Below, piece by piece: positions 21,113 through 30,028 of a stretch of 64,000 nucleotides of DNA. Below the pieces are notes generated by a model. It did no database searches and had not been told where the DNA came from. It saw only the letters and a list, made by a program, of their open reading frames with translations. The stretch lies in assembly GCF_000710035.2 (NCBI RefSeq), contig NZ_JMJJ01000001.1:248001-312000 (forward strand), given 5' to 3'. The first letter of the stretch is position 1, and every line of letters begins with the position of its first letter. The stretch comes from Pantoea ananatis LMG 2665 (lineage in GTDB: Bacteria > Pseudomonadota > Gammaproteobacteria > Enterobacterales > Enterobacteriaceae). Made by a program: the position numbers and the translations under genes.

Positions 21113-22068
21113 TGGATATTAAAGCAACAGTTGAAAAAATCCCGGGCGGTATGATGGTTGTCCCGCTGGTTTTAGGGGCCATCGTGAATACGCTCGCGCC
21201 CGAAGCCTTACAGGTGGGCGGCTTTACCACCGCGCTTTTTAAAGAAGGTGCACCTGCTCTGATTGGGGCATTTTTGTTTTGTATGGGCGCAGGGATATAT
21301 ATCAAAGCGGCACCCAAAGCCTTGTTGATAGGCGGTGGCGTCACGGCAAGCAAGTTTCTTGTTGCTGTGGCCGTGGGCTTTGCTGTGGATACCTTTTTTG
21401 GCGCGGAGGGGCTGTGGGGACTGACGTCGGTCGCCGTCATTTCGGCCATGAGCAATACGAATGGCGGCCTTTATGCTGCGCTCGCGGGGGAGTTTGGCCA
21501 GGACAATGAAGTCGGCGCGACCCCCGTGATCTCCCTTAACGATGGTCCGGTACTCACCATGATTGCCCTGGGCGCGGCAGGGATGGCAAATATTCCTGTC
21601 ATGTCGGTGGTGGTGGTGATCGTCCCCATGCTGCTGGGCATGTTGCTCGGTAATCTCGATCCAAAAATGCGCGATTTTTTGTCTCAGGGCGGCCCGATAC
21701 TGATTCCCTTCTTTGCCTTTGCGTTGGGCGCCAGCATTGATTTTGCCATGCTGCTCAAAGGCGGGCTGGCTGGCATTGTTCTGGGGAGCTTAACCACGCT
21801 CGTCGGCGGCTTCTTTAATATAAAAGTCGATCGCTTGTTAGGTGGCAGCGGAATTGCCGGCGCGGCGGCATCCAGCACGGCGGGCAATGCTGTCGCCACG
21901 CCTGTTGCTATTGCTCACGCCGATCCCGCCCTGGCGGACGTCGTTGCGTCGGCCACGCCGCTGGTCGCGACGTCCGTCATTGTTACCGCAATTTTAACGC
22001 CCATGCTGACCTCATGGGTGGCAAAGAGTAATCAGCAGCGATCGCTGTCATCCACGGAGAAGTTATGA
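21112..22068 (+). CDS. kdgT: KdgT-family 2-keto-3-deoxygluconate (acid sugar) permease
   Basis: This inner-membrane carrier of 318 aa belongs to the KDGT family. The start MDIKATVEKIPGGMMVVPLV aligns with E. coli KdgT; an earlier ATG at 21079 has no supporting ribosome site. Family motifs include CMGAGIYIK, SNTNGGLYAAL, IPFFAFALGASIDF and AAASSTAGNAVATPVAIA. The next gene, overlapping by 4 nt, encodes a DUF1537 kinase. The true substrate may therefore be a short acid sugar such as threonate, erythronate or a related aldonate rather than 2-keto-3-deoxygluconate. Use the gene name as a family label. Confidence 0.8.
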   Translation: MDIKATVEKIPGGMMVVPLVLGAIVNTLAPEALQVGGFTTALFKEGAPALIGAFLFCMGAGIYIKAAPKALLIGGGVTASKFLVAVAVGFAVDTFFGAEGLWGLTSVAVISAMSNTNGGLYAALAGEFGQDNEVGATPVISLNDGPVLTMIALGAAGMANIPVMSVVVVIVPMLLGMLLGNLDPKMRDFLSQGGPILIPFFAFALGASIDFAMLLKGGLAGIVLGSLTTLVGGFFNIKVDRLLGGSGIAGAAASSTAGNAVATPVAIAHADPALADVVASATPLVATSVIVTAILTPMLTSWVAKSNQQRSLSSTEKL

Positions 22069-23336
22069 TGAAAATGCTTGTCATCGCCGACGATTTTACG
22101 GGCGCAAACGATACCGGTGTCCAGTTGGCCAAAAAGGGCGCACGCACCGAAGTGATGCTGACGCCACAGCAGAAACCCTCGCGGCGGACTGATGTACTCG
22201 TCATCAACACGGATAGCCGGGCGCTTAGCGCAGAGCAGGCGAGCATTGCCGTTACTCAGGCGCTTTCTGCCTGGCTGGGCACGACGCAAAATAACGTACT
22301 GATTTATAAAAAAATCGACTCGACCTTGCGGGGGAACCCCGGGGCGGAGATTGCCGCGGCTATGGCGGCAAGTGGTGCCACGCTGGCGATCGTTGCCGCG
22401 GCCATACCTTCGGCAGGCCGCACCACGCGCCAGGGTGAGTGCCTGGTGCACCAGCGTCCGTTACTGGAGACAGAGTTTGCCAGCGATCCTCGCACCCCGA
22501 TTATTTCGTCGCGGATCAGTACGCTTATCGGCTTACAGACTCATCTGCCGGTGAGTGAAATGTCGCTGGACGTGGTAAGAGGCGGTGAGCTACGTGCCCG
22601 GCTTGAAAGTCTGGCCCGGCAGGGAGGGGGCATCGTGGTCATGGATGCCGAAAATGATAACGATCTGACGCTAATTGCCCAGGCCGCCCTGGCCATGACC
22701 CAGCCCCCTTTATTGGTCGGTGCGGCGGGGCTGGCGAATGCACTTCCGGCTGAAAGTTACATGACTATGCATCAAACTCTGCCCGTATTGGTGGTGGCAG
22801 GCTCAATGAGTGAAATGACCCGACGTCAGGTTGAGCAGGCGCAGCGCTCAGGACGCGTTGACGTTGTCAGAATAGCGGTACAAACCCTTCTGGGGCCTAA
22901 AGATGAGTGCGAACATATCGTGGCCCAGGCGTGCGAGATTCTGATGCAGAACAGGCACTGTGTTCTTCAGACCAGCAGCAGCGTTGACGATCGTAATCAG
23001 ATTGATGCTCTGACCGCGCACTACGAACTGAGTCGAGAAGCCTTAGGTGAAAAGCTGAGTCAGCGGCTGGGAGAAATCACGTTGGCGATTCTCGATCGTG
23101 CTCGTACCGGCGGCCTGTTTCTCACCGGTGGGGACATCGCTATTGCGGTGGCTAACGCATTGGGCGCTGAAGGTTATCGTATTCAGAGCGAAGTCGCTCC
23201 CTGTATCCCCTGCGGCACCTTCGTGAACAGTGAAATTGATGACCTGCCGGTTATTACCAAGGCGGGGGGATTTGGCACAGACAGTACGCTATGCGAAGCC
23301 CTGCACTACATAGAAGAGTTGTATCTCCAACCCTAA
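22065..23336 (+). CDS. Four-carbon acid sugar kinase (DUF1537 family)
   Basis: This 423-aa protein has the two-domain DUF1537 layout. The N-terminal domain begins LVIADDFTGANDTGVQLAKK and contains YKKIDSTLRGNPGAEI, the acid-sugar site. The C-terminal nucleotide-binding domain has LFLTGGDIAIAVANALG and ITKAGGFGTDSTL. Characterised members (DtnK, OtnK and related) phosphorylate D-threonate, 3-oxo-tetronates or erythronate. GGAGA lies 4 nt before ATG 22065, which overlaps the permease stop. No PdxA2-type dehydrogenase, aldolase or epimerase gene is adjacent, so the rest of the pathway must lie elsewhere. Confidence 0.85.
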   Translation: MMKMLVIADDFTGANDTGVQLAKKGARTEVMLTPQQKPSRRTDVLVINTDSRALSAEQASIAVTQALSAWLGTTQNNVLIYKKIDSTLRGNPGAEIAAAMAASGATLAIVAAAIPSAGRTTRQGECLVHQRPLLETEFASDPRTPIISSRISTLIGLQTHLPVSEMSLDVVRGGELRARLESLARQGGGIVVMDAENDNDLTLIAQAALAMTQPPLLVGAAGLANALPAESYMTMHQTLPVLVVAGSMSEMTRRQVEQAQRSGRVDVVRIAVQTLLGPKDECEHIVAQACEILMQNRHCVLQTSSSVDDRNQIDALTAHYELSREALGEKLSQRLGEITLAILDRARTGGLFLTGGDIAIAVANALGAEGYRIQSEVAPCIPCGTFVNSEIDDLPVITKAGGFGTDSTLCEALHYIEELYLQP

Positions 23337-23945
23337 GCCCGGGCCTGTACATCGGCGACGTTGCAGTCGATGTGCAGGTTAAAATCGATTTCAGAGAGCA
23401 CAAGGTAGGGCTGATTTGTATTAAGAGCACGGGGTACAGGGCAATATTTAACGCCGCGCGCGATGTTCTGTTTTATTAAAATATAACCTTTCACCAAAAA
23501 GATGAGGAGATGACAGGCGGTTTTGACATGAGTGATAACATTTAATTGGTTAATAATGCGATGGCGCTAAGTCAAATTAACGTTGCACTTTATTCCTTCA
23601 ACGCAATGTTGTAAGCATTTTCATTCTCATCTCTTTTAAAAGTCTTTGATTTTAATCTCTTTTATTTCGGTGGGTTAATTCACGCTCCGCTGAAGCTGCA
23701 TAGTGATAGATAAGCATCTCTGCGATTTTTTGAAGTGGCTTAAAATTAAAAAGGTAACGCAGTGGAAATTTCAGCAACTGCGTTAATAATCAACTGGACA
23801 TTAATGCGTTTATATTGGCGTCACTCATTTTTGGGTGCGTTAACAGGCTTTTCATTAAATTTACATGCCTGATTGTTAATGTTTTTGCCATTAGTCTCAG
23901 TTAATTAATGGAATTTATTTATTTTTTTCCACTCGCGGAGAAATT
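23337..23945. other. AT-rich intergenic region upstream of the chemoreceptor gene
   Basis: About 610 nt with no credible gene. It includes one clear hairpin (23755-23785). I searched by eye for a flagellar sigma-28 promoter (TAAA-N15-GCCGATAA) and found none. Confidence 0.5.
23755..23785. repeat. Hairpin upstream of the chemoreceptor gene
   Basis: TAACGCAGT (23755-23763) and ACTGCGTTA (23777-23785) form a perfect 9-bp stem with a 13-nt loop that itself contains the palindrome GAAATTTC. There is no T tract after it. It could be an operator or a leader structure. Confidence 0.45.
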
Positions 23946-25493
23946 ATGCTCAGCAACACATCTATCAGAACACGACTCTATATTGCATTTGGCGCGATTA
24001 CGCTGGTCATGATTGTCGTTTGTGGCCTGTTTTATGCCGGGTTTGGCCGGGTAACACAAGCCAGCCAGCTTAATATTCATACTTATCAGGTTGTTGAAGG
24101 ATTAAACAAGGCCACCGAAAACCTGCTTAATATGGAGACGGGGGTGCGTGGTTTTGCGCTCAACGGCAAACCGCAGATGCTGGTCCCGTTTAATGAAGGA
24201 AAACAGGCGTTCAGTCGATATATAGAGAGTACGCATCAGCTGACTCAGGATAATCCGGAACAGCAGAAACGTTTAGTTGATTTGGAAAACAGACAAAAGG
24301 CCTGGCTGGAAACCTATGCCCAAAAGGTGATCGATGCGCGCGAACGCCTGAATCAGGGCTCGCTGGATCAGCAGCGCTTTTTTGAGCTCTTTGCCTCGGG
24401 TGAAGGGAAAGTTCAAATGGATGCGATGCGCTCTGTCATTGAGTCAATGATTGCCACTGAAAAATCGTTGCTGCAGGCCCGTGCAGACGAGTTAATCACT
24501 GAGCGTACAAAGACCAGAATGACGTTAACAGGCGGGCTGGTGCTTTCGACAGCCATCTCATTGGTGCTGGGACTGCTTATTTCCCGTAGCATTTCCCGTC
24601 CTCTGACGCTGGCGGTGAATACGGCTGATACCATCGCCCGGGGCGACCTGACCTCCGTCATTACCGTGGATCGAAAGGATGAGACCGGCAAGCTGCTTGC
24701 GGCGCTGGCCAATATGCAAAATCATCTGCGGACACTGGTTTCTCAGATCAAAGATTCCGCTGCGTCGGTTGAACTGGCAGCCAGCGAAATTGCACAGGGA
24801 AATACAGAGCTCTCTTCCCGCACGGAAGAGCAGGCTGCCGCGTTGCAGCAGACGGCAGCCAGTATGGAGCAGATTACCGCTACCGTGCGCAATAACACTT
24901 CCGTCGCAGAATCCACCGCCTCTTCGGCTCGCGAGACGGAATCGCTGACCCGCGCCAGTGAAAAAGCCGTCAATGAAATGAGTCAGACCATGCACAGCAT
25001 TTCGGTGAGTGCGGCCAAGGTCAAAGAGATTACGGCGGTCATTCAGAGCATCGCGTTTCAGACGAACATTCTGGCGCTGAATGCCGCCGTTGAAGCAGCA
25101 AGAGCAGGTGAACATGGTCGCGGTTTTGCCGTGGTGGCGAGCGAAGTTCGGACGCTGGCTCAACGCAGCGCCTCGTCGTCACGAGAAATCGGCACCCTGA
25201 TTGAAGAAGCCGTCAGTGGCGTCGAGAAAGGCGTAAAAGCGGCAGATAATACGGCACACAGTATTCTTAAAGCCGCGAGCGAGGTCGCCTCGCTGGCACA
25301 ATATATGGATGGGCTGGCTCTGGCATCGGTAGAACAAATGCAGGGCGTTTCGCAGGTCAGCGTGGCTGTGACCCAAATGGACAGCGTAACGCAGAGCAAC
25401 GCGGCGTTGGTCGAACAGTCCGCTTCTGCATCCCAGTCGTTAACGGAACAGGCAAGGAGCCTGAGAGTATTAACGGCCGCGTTTCAGATCTGA
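23946..25493 (+). CDS. Methyl-accepting chemotaxis protein with CHASE3-type sensor
   Basis: This is an inner-membrane chemoreceptor of 515 aa. TM1 is near residues 12-31. The periplasmic region carries [17 protein letters not shown], typical of the CHASE3 sensor domain. TM2 is near 192-212 ([19 protein letters not shown]), then HAMP to about 265. The signalling hairpin tip, [20 protein letters not shown] with [20 protein letters not shown], lies near 365-405. It ends ...LTAAFQI and lacks the NWETF-type pentapeptide, so it would depend on other receptors for adaptation. CGGAG precedes the ATG. The ligand is unknown. It lies next to rhlAB, convergent with it. Confidence 0.92.
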   Translation: MLSNTSIRTRLYIAFGAITLVMIVVCGLFYAGFGRVTQASQLNIHTYQVVEGLNKATENLLNMETGVRGFALNGKPQMLVPFNEGKQAFSRYIESTHQLTQDNPEQQKRLVDLENRQKAWLETYAQKVIDARERLNQGSLDQQRFFELFASGEGKVQMDAMRSVIESMIATEKSLLQARADELITERTKTRMTLTGGLVLSTAISLVLGLLISRSISRPLTLAVNTADTIARGDLTSVITVDRKDETGKLLAALANMQNHLRTLVSQIKDSAASVELAASEIAQGNTELSSRTEEQAAALQQTAASMEQITATVRNNTSVAESTASSARETESLTRASEKAVNEMSQTMHSISVSAAKVKEITAVIQSIAFQTNILALNAAVEAARAGEHGRGFAVVASEVRTLAQRSASSSREIGTLIEEAVSGVEKGVKAADNTAHSILKAASEVASLAQYMDGLALASVEQMQGVSQVSVAVTQMDSVTQSNAALVEQSASASQSLTEQARSLRVLTAAFQI

Positions 25494-25545
25494 TGCCCAT
25501 CGGCCAGCCAGGGTAAATCATGCCTGGCTGGCTGTGCCGGATGGC

Positions 25546-26718
25546 TTAACGGGTCAGAAAGTTTTCCAGTTCGTGACTTTTATTGCCCGCTTTATCAAAT
25601 TGCGCCGCGTAGTAATCGCAATTATGTTTCTTATGGCGTGAAAGCGCCGCCATTTTCCGGATTTCCTTTATCCCTTTTCCTTTCAGCCCACAGGCCAGCC
25701 GCTCAAGTGCACGGGCGTTTTCAAACTGATCGAACGCGCGGGGATAGATCAGTTGGGGAACGCCATTCTTGAGTAACTGCGCGGTGGTGCCAATACCGCC
25801 ATGATGAATGGCAAATAAGCACGTTTCGACAAGGGCAATATTCAGTTGAGGTACGGTCATCACGTCATCGTTCACCGACAAGGCGGTTGCTGTTGGCGTA
25901 ACAAGTACGCATTTTAACCCCTCAGCTTTTAAGTCCTGCAATATCTGGCTAACGGACTTTTTCTCAGCCAGTGCCCAACTGGTAAAAAATACCACCGTCC
26001 GGGAGTCAATAAAGGCGGTAATCTGTTCGTCATCCGTTGATGCACGGCTTTTATTAAGCATAAAACCAGCGTAAAACCCGTTATGCGCTTTTTTCTGATA
26101 GAACCAGGGTTCATATAACACGATCGAACGCTGTCCACCGCTCACCCAGTCAGCATAAATATTTCGACAGGCGGGCAGGTGATTGTCGCGGCGTAATTTG
26201 TCCAGCGTATCCTGAAGTGCGGGTGACACCAGTGCGCGTTGAAATAAGGCCAGTTTCCAGTTCAGATTCACTCGCAGGCCTTTTTCCAGCGCGTTAATCA
26301 CGCGCCCGGGCTGCAATTTTAAATTTGAATTGGTCAGGCTGATTGCATATTTCTTAATCTGGTATTTGTCACTTACCGCTTTTGCAGCGAAGCACCATAA
26401 AGAATGAATGATAATGCAGTCATCATCCACAAGGGCGCTCATGGCATTGAACATGGCTTCCTGCTGTTCCGCCATATAGTGTGAGATACGTTTCAGAGAG
26501 TGCTTTTTTTCCCACAGCGAACGGTCCTGTACCGCGTTGACGTACGTTTCTTTATCGCCCACCGCAACAAAGGAAAGTCCGCGAGAAACGGCTTCTGACC
26601 TGAAGTAATCGTTAGCGAGCAAATAAACATCATGATTTTTTTCTTTCAGAAGCGATCCAATTTCAATACAGGGAAAGACATCGCCAGCTGAGCCGAGTGC
26701 GCCAATGATCACTTTCAT
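25546..26718 (-). CDS. rhlB: RhlB-like glycosyltransferase (glycolipid biosurfactant synthesis)
   Basis: This GT1-fold enzyme of 390 aa is related to Pseudomonas RhlB, which adds a nucleotide-activated sugar to hydroxyalkanoyloxyalkanoate. The N-terminal GSAGDVFPCIEIG matches RhlB GSAGDVFPFIGLA. The C-terminal donor site HHGGIGTTAQLLKNGVPQLI followed by DQFENA is typical of UDP/TDP-sugar transferases. ATG 26718 begins one base after the rhlA stop, so translation is probably coupled; TTG and GTG codons just upstream are weaker choices. Related Pantoea enzymes are reported to make glucose-containing glycolipids, so the sugar may be glucose or rhamnose. It is AT-richer than the core genes. Confidence 0.85.
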   Translation of the reverse strand: MKVIIGALGSAGDVFPCIEIGSLLKEKNHDVYLLANDYFRSEAVSRGLSFVAVGDKETYVNAVQDRSLWEKKHSLKRISHYMAEQQEAMFNAMSALVDDDCIIIHSLWCFAAKAVSDKYQIKKYAISLTNSNLKLQPGRVINALEKGLRVNLNWKLALFQRALVSPALQDTLDKLRRDNHLPACRNIYADWVSGGQRSIVLYEPWFYQKKAHNGFYAGFMLNKSRASTDDEQITAFIDSRTVVFFTSWALAEKKSVSQILQDLKAEGLKCVLVTPTATALSVNDDVMTVPQLNIALVETCLFAIHHGGIGTTAQLLKNGVPQLIYPRAFDQFENARALERLACGLKGKGIKEIRKMAALSRHKKHNCDYYAAQFDKAGNKSHELENFLTR

Positions 26719-26719
26719 T

Positions 26720-27556
26720 TCAGACACCAATCTGGTTAAAAATGGTGTTAAAGGCGGCAGCCGTACGCTCCCGGCTAACTTTTCCTTCCAGATCTAAAAA
26801 GTGTCCCGCATCTCTGATCTGATAAAAGCAGGTTTTGTCCGACTCGCCGCAAATCTCTTCAATGTTTTTCTGCGGCGTATGAATATCCAGATCGCCATTG
26901 ATAAAGTGAAACTGACATGCCGAATTATCGATAATACTTTTGTAGTCATGATTGCGAATATTAGCGATTTGCTCAAGGTGGAAGCGCCCCTGGCGGTACT
27001 CAATTTCATCCAGCGTGGTGAGGTGTCTGAAATTGCAGAATTTCATTTTGTTCGGCAAATAGGCGCCGACTTCTTCGTTCATCAAATGCGCAAGATCGAC
27101 AAATTTTTTCTCTTTTGAGTACAGATTTGCCTGTTTAACGTAGGTGCGCATTCGATCGTTAAATTCGAAAGAGTAAGACGCAATAATGGCGTGTTCCAGG
27201 CCATCTTCGCCGTTATTTAACAGCTTCAGCGTCGATGCGCCGCCCCACGAAGCAGAGGCAATAATGTTAGGCTTATAGATTGAAATAATTTCCCGAATGA
27301 TCGCCACTTCATCATCCAGCGTAACGATATTACAGTCCTGCTCATTGTAGGGTTTCGATTTGCCGGAAAAAGGCAGATCGAACGTAATCACATCTGATTT
27401 ATCCGCCAGAAACCGCTTCCAGTTCCGAAAGGAAGACGAGGTCGCCAGCGCGCCATTTATCAGGATGGTCCTGTTACGTGTGGGCACGCTGCATTTCACT
27501 AATTCCACATAAACGTTAAGTTTGTTTATGTTTATAACAGAGTATGCGTGACTCAT
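26720..27556 (-). CDS. rhlA: RhlA-like 3-(3-hydroxyacyloxy)alkanoate synthase
   Basis: This alpha/beta hydrolase fold protein of 278 aa is homologous to RhlA, which joins two 3-hydroxyacyl chains into the lipid part of rhamnolipids. Matching motifs are NGALATSSSF (NGAMATTASF in P. aeruginosa), FDLPFSGKS and SASWGGASTL. The probable triad Ser103, Asp224 and His252 aligns with Ser102, Asp223 and His251 of P. aeruginosa. The start at 27556 has AAGGAGA 6-7 nt upstream; the frame extends 19 codons further without a ribosome site. A hand count of two 60-base lines gives about 42% GC, against about 53% in a line of aceE, suggesting transfer. Confidence 0.88.
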   Translation of the reverse strand: MSHAYSVININKLNVYVELVKCSVPTRNRTILINGALATSSSFRNWKRFLADKSDVITFDLPFSGKSKPYNEQDCNIVTLDDEVAIIREIISIYKPNIIASASWGGASTLKLLNNGEDGLEHAIIASYSFEFNDRMRTYVKQANLYSKEKKFVDLAHLMNEEVGAYLPNKMKFCNFRHLTTLDEIEYRQGRFHLEQIANIRNHDYKSIIDNSACQFHFINGDLDIHTPQKNIEEICGESDKTCFYQIRDAGHFLDLEGKVSRERTAAAFNTIFNQIGV

Positions 27557-27608
27557 ATCACTCTCCTTACCAACGATTACCCGCGAAAAGTAAATTTTTT
27601 TAATGTAT

Positions 27609-27626
27609 ATCACAGGGTGATGTGAT
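27609..27626. promoter_or_regulatory. Palindrome 53 nt upstream of rhlA
   Basis: ATCACA-GGGTGA-TGTGAT is a perfect 6-bp inverted repeat. Its arms are in the opposite order from a CRP site (TGTGA-N6-TCACA), so another dimeric regulator is more likely. It sits where a repressor would act on an rhlA promoter. Confidence 0.35.
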
Positions 27627-27775
27627 CATTAAGTTATTTTTATGTTTTATTGGTTTTTTTAATGGGATTATTTTTATGCCTATGATATTTAAGGTTTTTA
27701 ATGAGGTTTTAGATGACTAACCTTAAATGGCTTACTTTTAATCAAAAATTAAGCTTATGTTTTCTTGCGATATAA

Positions 27776-27791
27776 TGTGATCTTCCTCATG
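27776..27791. promoter_or_regulatory. Possible CRP site upstream of rhlA
   Basis: TGTGA-TCTTCC-TCATG, preceded by AA, matches the left half of the CRP consensus AAATGTGATCT perfectly but only three of five bases in the right half. It is about 220 nt from the rhlA start. Confidence 0.25.
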
Positions 27792-28176
27792 GAAAAAGCA
27801 TTGGTTAGCGTGGCGTAAAGCGATGCAGTTTGTTAGGTCACATCATTTTCATTACAGAAATTCATGTTAACTAAATTAATGATTTTGGCGGATCTGGATT
27901 GGTTTTTTAGTGTTTAGTACTGAATATTTGAATTAATATCTGTGTTGTAGCGGAAAAGAGACAAGAACGGCCGGAGGAGGGCAGCGATGACAGCGCTGAG
28001 CAGGAGAAAGTGAGACGCGGGGTTCTGCGCGTATTACAAGAAAAGTGCTCGCGGCAACCAGGTGATAAAGCCACCAGAAGAGGCAAATTAACCGGACGGC
28101 GGCCATCCTGGTTTGCAGCGCATAATAAGTCCTGTTCTGGTTGAAACCGGAAGAGGCATGGATGATGACGAAGGAG

Positions 28177-28200
28177 AAAATGGCCCCCAACGCAGGGGGC
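28177..28200 (-). terminator. Possible intrinsic terminator after speD
   Basis: Stem GCCCCC / GGGGGC with a 6-nt loop, read on the minus strand 19 nt after the speD stop, is followed by CATTTTC. The T tract is short. Confidence 0.5.
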
Positions 28201-28218
28201 AGGGCAGCGGTAGGGTGA

Positions 28219-29028
28219 CTAGTACGTTTTTAATCCCACTGACGGAATATTTCTGCCGTAGTAAATCTCACGCATTTCCTTCCACAGCAGGTCGGTAATA
28301 CGTTTATGCTCCTGAGGCGTCAGATCTTCAGGGCGGGTATTGAAAAGATAGTGTTTTAAATCGAACTCTTTTAATAACATCTTGGTGTGAAAGATGTTTT
28401 CCTGGTAAACGTTAACATCCACCATGTCGTACATGCCCTTCATGTCTTCAGACATAAAGTTCTGAATAGAATTGATTTCATGGTCGATAAAATGTTTCAC
28501 GCCGTTCACGTCACGCGTGAAGCCGCGCACACGATAATCCACCGTGACGATGTCTGACTCCAGCTGATGAATCAGATAATTAAGCGCCTTAAGAGGGGAG
28601 ATCACGCCACAGGTCGATACTTCGATGTCGGCACGGAAGGTGCAAAGGCCGCCTTCTGGGTGGCTCTCTGGATAGGTATGTACACAGATATGACTCTTAT
28701 CAAGGTGCGCAACGACGGAGTTGGGCAGCGGACCCGGATGTTCTGACGTATCAATATCTTTGGGATCGATGGGTTCCTCACTGACCAGAATGGTCACGCT
28801 GGCACCCTGTGGCTCATAATCCTGACGGGCAATATTCAGGACATTTGCGCCAATGATGGAACAGGTTTCGGTCAGAATTTCTGTCAGGCGATTGGCATTA
28901 TATTGCTCATCGATATAAGCAATATACCCATCACGTTCAGCTTCAGTATTTGCATAGCAAATATCGTAGATACAAAAACTCAGGCTTTTGGTCAGGTTAT
29001 TGAAGCCATGTAGTTTTAGCTTTTGCAA
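28219..29028 (-). CDS. speD: S-adenosylmethionine decarboxylase proenzyme
   Basis: SpeD makes decarboxylated SAM, the aminopropyl donor for spermidine. It is 269 aa and cleaves itself at Lys111-Ser112 in [17 protein letters not shown], Ser112 becoming the pyruvoyl cofactor. The start codon is TTG (29026-29028) with GGTGA 6 nt upstream; it aligns exactly with the E. coli protein start MKKLKLHG, and no ATG nearby fits. The C-terminus carries about five extra residues after the E. coli end. It is 28 nt downstream of speE in the same operon. Confidence 0.96.
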   Translation of the reverse strand: MQKLKLHGFNNLTKSLSFCIYDICYANTEAERDGYIAYIDEQYNANRLTEILTETCSIIGANVLNIARQDYEPQGASVTILVSEEPIDPKDIDTSEHPGPLPNSVVAHLDKSHICVHTYPESHPEGGLCTFRADIEVSTCGVISPLKALNYLIHQLESDIVTVDYRVRGFTRDVNGVKHFIDHEINSIQNFMSEDMKGMYDMVDVNVYQENIFHTKMLLKEFDLKHYLFNTRPEDLTPQEHKRITDLLWKEMREIYYGRNIPSVGLKTY

Positions 29029-29056
29029 TTTTATTCACCCCCTTATAAATGCCCAG

Positions 29057-29920
29057 TCAGCGCGGGTCTTCCAGTGCATTCAACAGATATTGTGGCAGGG
29101 CAAAGCTGCCAGTATGAATCGCCGGTGTATAGTAACGGCAGCGCAAGCCAGAGGCTTCGAAACGCGCCTGTAACAGGGCCGCGTCGGGCTGGCGCAAAGC
29201 AGGATTGTCGCTGGCCCAGGCAAACGTCATGATCCCGCCATAGTAGGTCGGGATAGCCGCCTGATAAAAGCTGACATCCTGGAAGTAGTGGCTGAGTTTA
29301 CGATGGCTGTTCACTGCCTCATCCTGCTGCAGGAAGCAGACGCCGTTTTGTGCAACGAAAATACCGTTCTCATTCAGGGCTTTTTTACAGCCTGCATAGA
29401 ATTCAGAGGTAAACAGGCTTTCGCCCGGACCGATGGGATCGGTACAGTCTGAGATAATAACGTCAAACTTTTCAGTGGTGTGATTGACGAAATTCACGCC
29501 GTCATCGATAACCAGATTGAGACGCGGATCGTCGTAAGCGCCGGCACTGTGATTGGGCAAATACTGACGGCAAAAGGTGACCACGCCAGCATCAATCTCG
29601 ACCATTGTGATTTTTTGGATATCAGCGTGGCGGGACACTTCGCGCAACATGGCACCGTCGCCGCCGCCGATGATCAGCACGCTTTTTGCCGAGCCGTGAG
29701 CCAGCAACGGCACGTGCGTCATCATCTCGTGATAGATAAACTCATCACGTTCGGTTGTTTGCACCACGCCATCCAGCGCCATGACGCGACCCATGGCCGC
29801 GTTTTCAAAGATGATTAAATCCTGGTGGGCCGTTTTATCCCGATAAAGCTGTTTATCGACGGTAAAATACTGGCCAAAGCCGGCATGAAGTGTTTCATAC
29901 CACATCTCATTTTGGGCCAT
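29057..29920 (-). CDS. speE: Spermidine synthase
   Basis: SpeE transfers the aminopropyl group to putrescine. It is 287 aa (288 in E. coli), with the nucleotide-binding [15 protein letters not shown], the [10 protein letters not shown] turn and the active-site [18 protein letters not shown]. The start at ATG 29920 has AAGGAGA about 8 nt upstream; the frame continues nine codons upstream without support. It is followed directly by speD. A promoter candidate lies at 29979-30007. Confidence 0.96.
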   Translation of the reverse strand: MAQNEMWYETLHAGFGQYFTVDKQLYRDKTAHQDLIIFENAAMGRVMALDGVVQTTERDEFIYHEMMTHVPLLAHGSAKSVLIIGGGDGAMLREVSRHADIQKITMVEIDAGVVTFCRQYLPNHSAGAYDDPRLNLVIDDGVNFVNHTTEKFDVIISDCTDPIGPGESLFTSEFYAGCKKALNENGIFVAQNGVCFLQQDEAVNSHRKLSHYFQDVSFYQAAIPTYYGGIMTFAWASDNPALRQPDAALLQARFEASGLRCRYYTPAIHTGSFALPQYLLNALEDPR

Positions 29921-29978
29921 GATGAAGCTCTCCTTTCGTGACATCACCCCGAAAATCGGCGGGACATCATAGCTAACT

Positions 29979-30007
29979 ATGATAGTCCTTGCACGGGCAA
30001 ATGTCTG
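29979..30007 (-). promoter_or_regulatory. Candidate promoter of speE-speD with overlapping palindrome
   Basis: On the minus strand, CAGACA, a 17-nt spacer and TATCAT. Just downstream and overlapping the -10 is the inverted repeat ATCATAG-CTAA-CTATGAT (29966-29983), which would form a hairpin at the transcript's 5' end or serve as an operator. Confidence 0.4.
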
Positions 30008-30028
30008 GTGGGAGAGCGGGCTGGCGCG

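Larger units (their letters stand above)
27557..28218. other. AT-rich upstream region of rhlAB
   Basis: About 660 nt without a credible gene between rhlA and speD, both on the minus strand. It holds a palindrome near rhlA (27609-27626), a CRP-like half-perfect site (27776-27791) and a hairpin after speD (28177-28200). I found no lux-box-type palindrome (CTG-N10-CAG class) that would suggest quorum control, and no luxI/luxR genes are in the window. Confidence 0.5.

Noticed and set aside
28183..28200. CRISPR-like or repeat unit near speD
   Set aside because: It is a single GC hairpin; no repeat array exists anywhere in the window.
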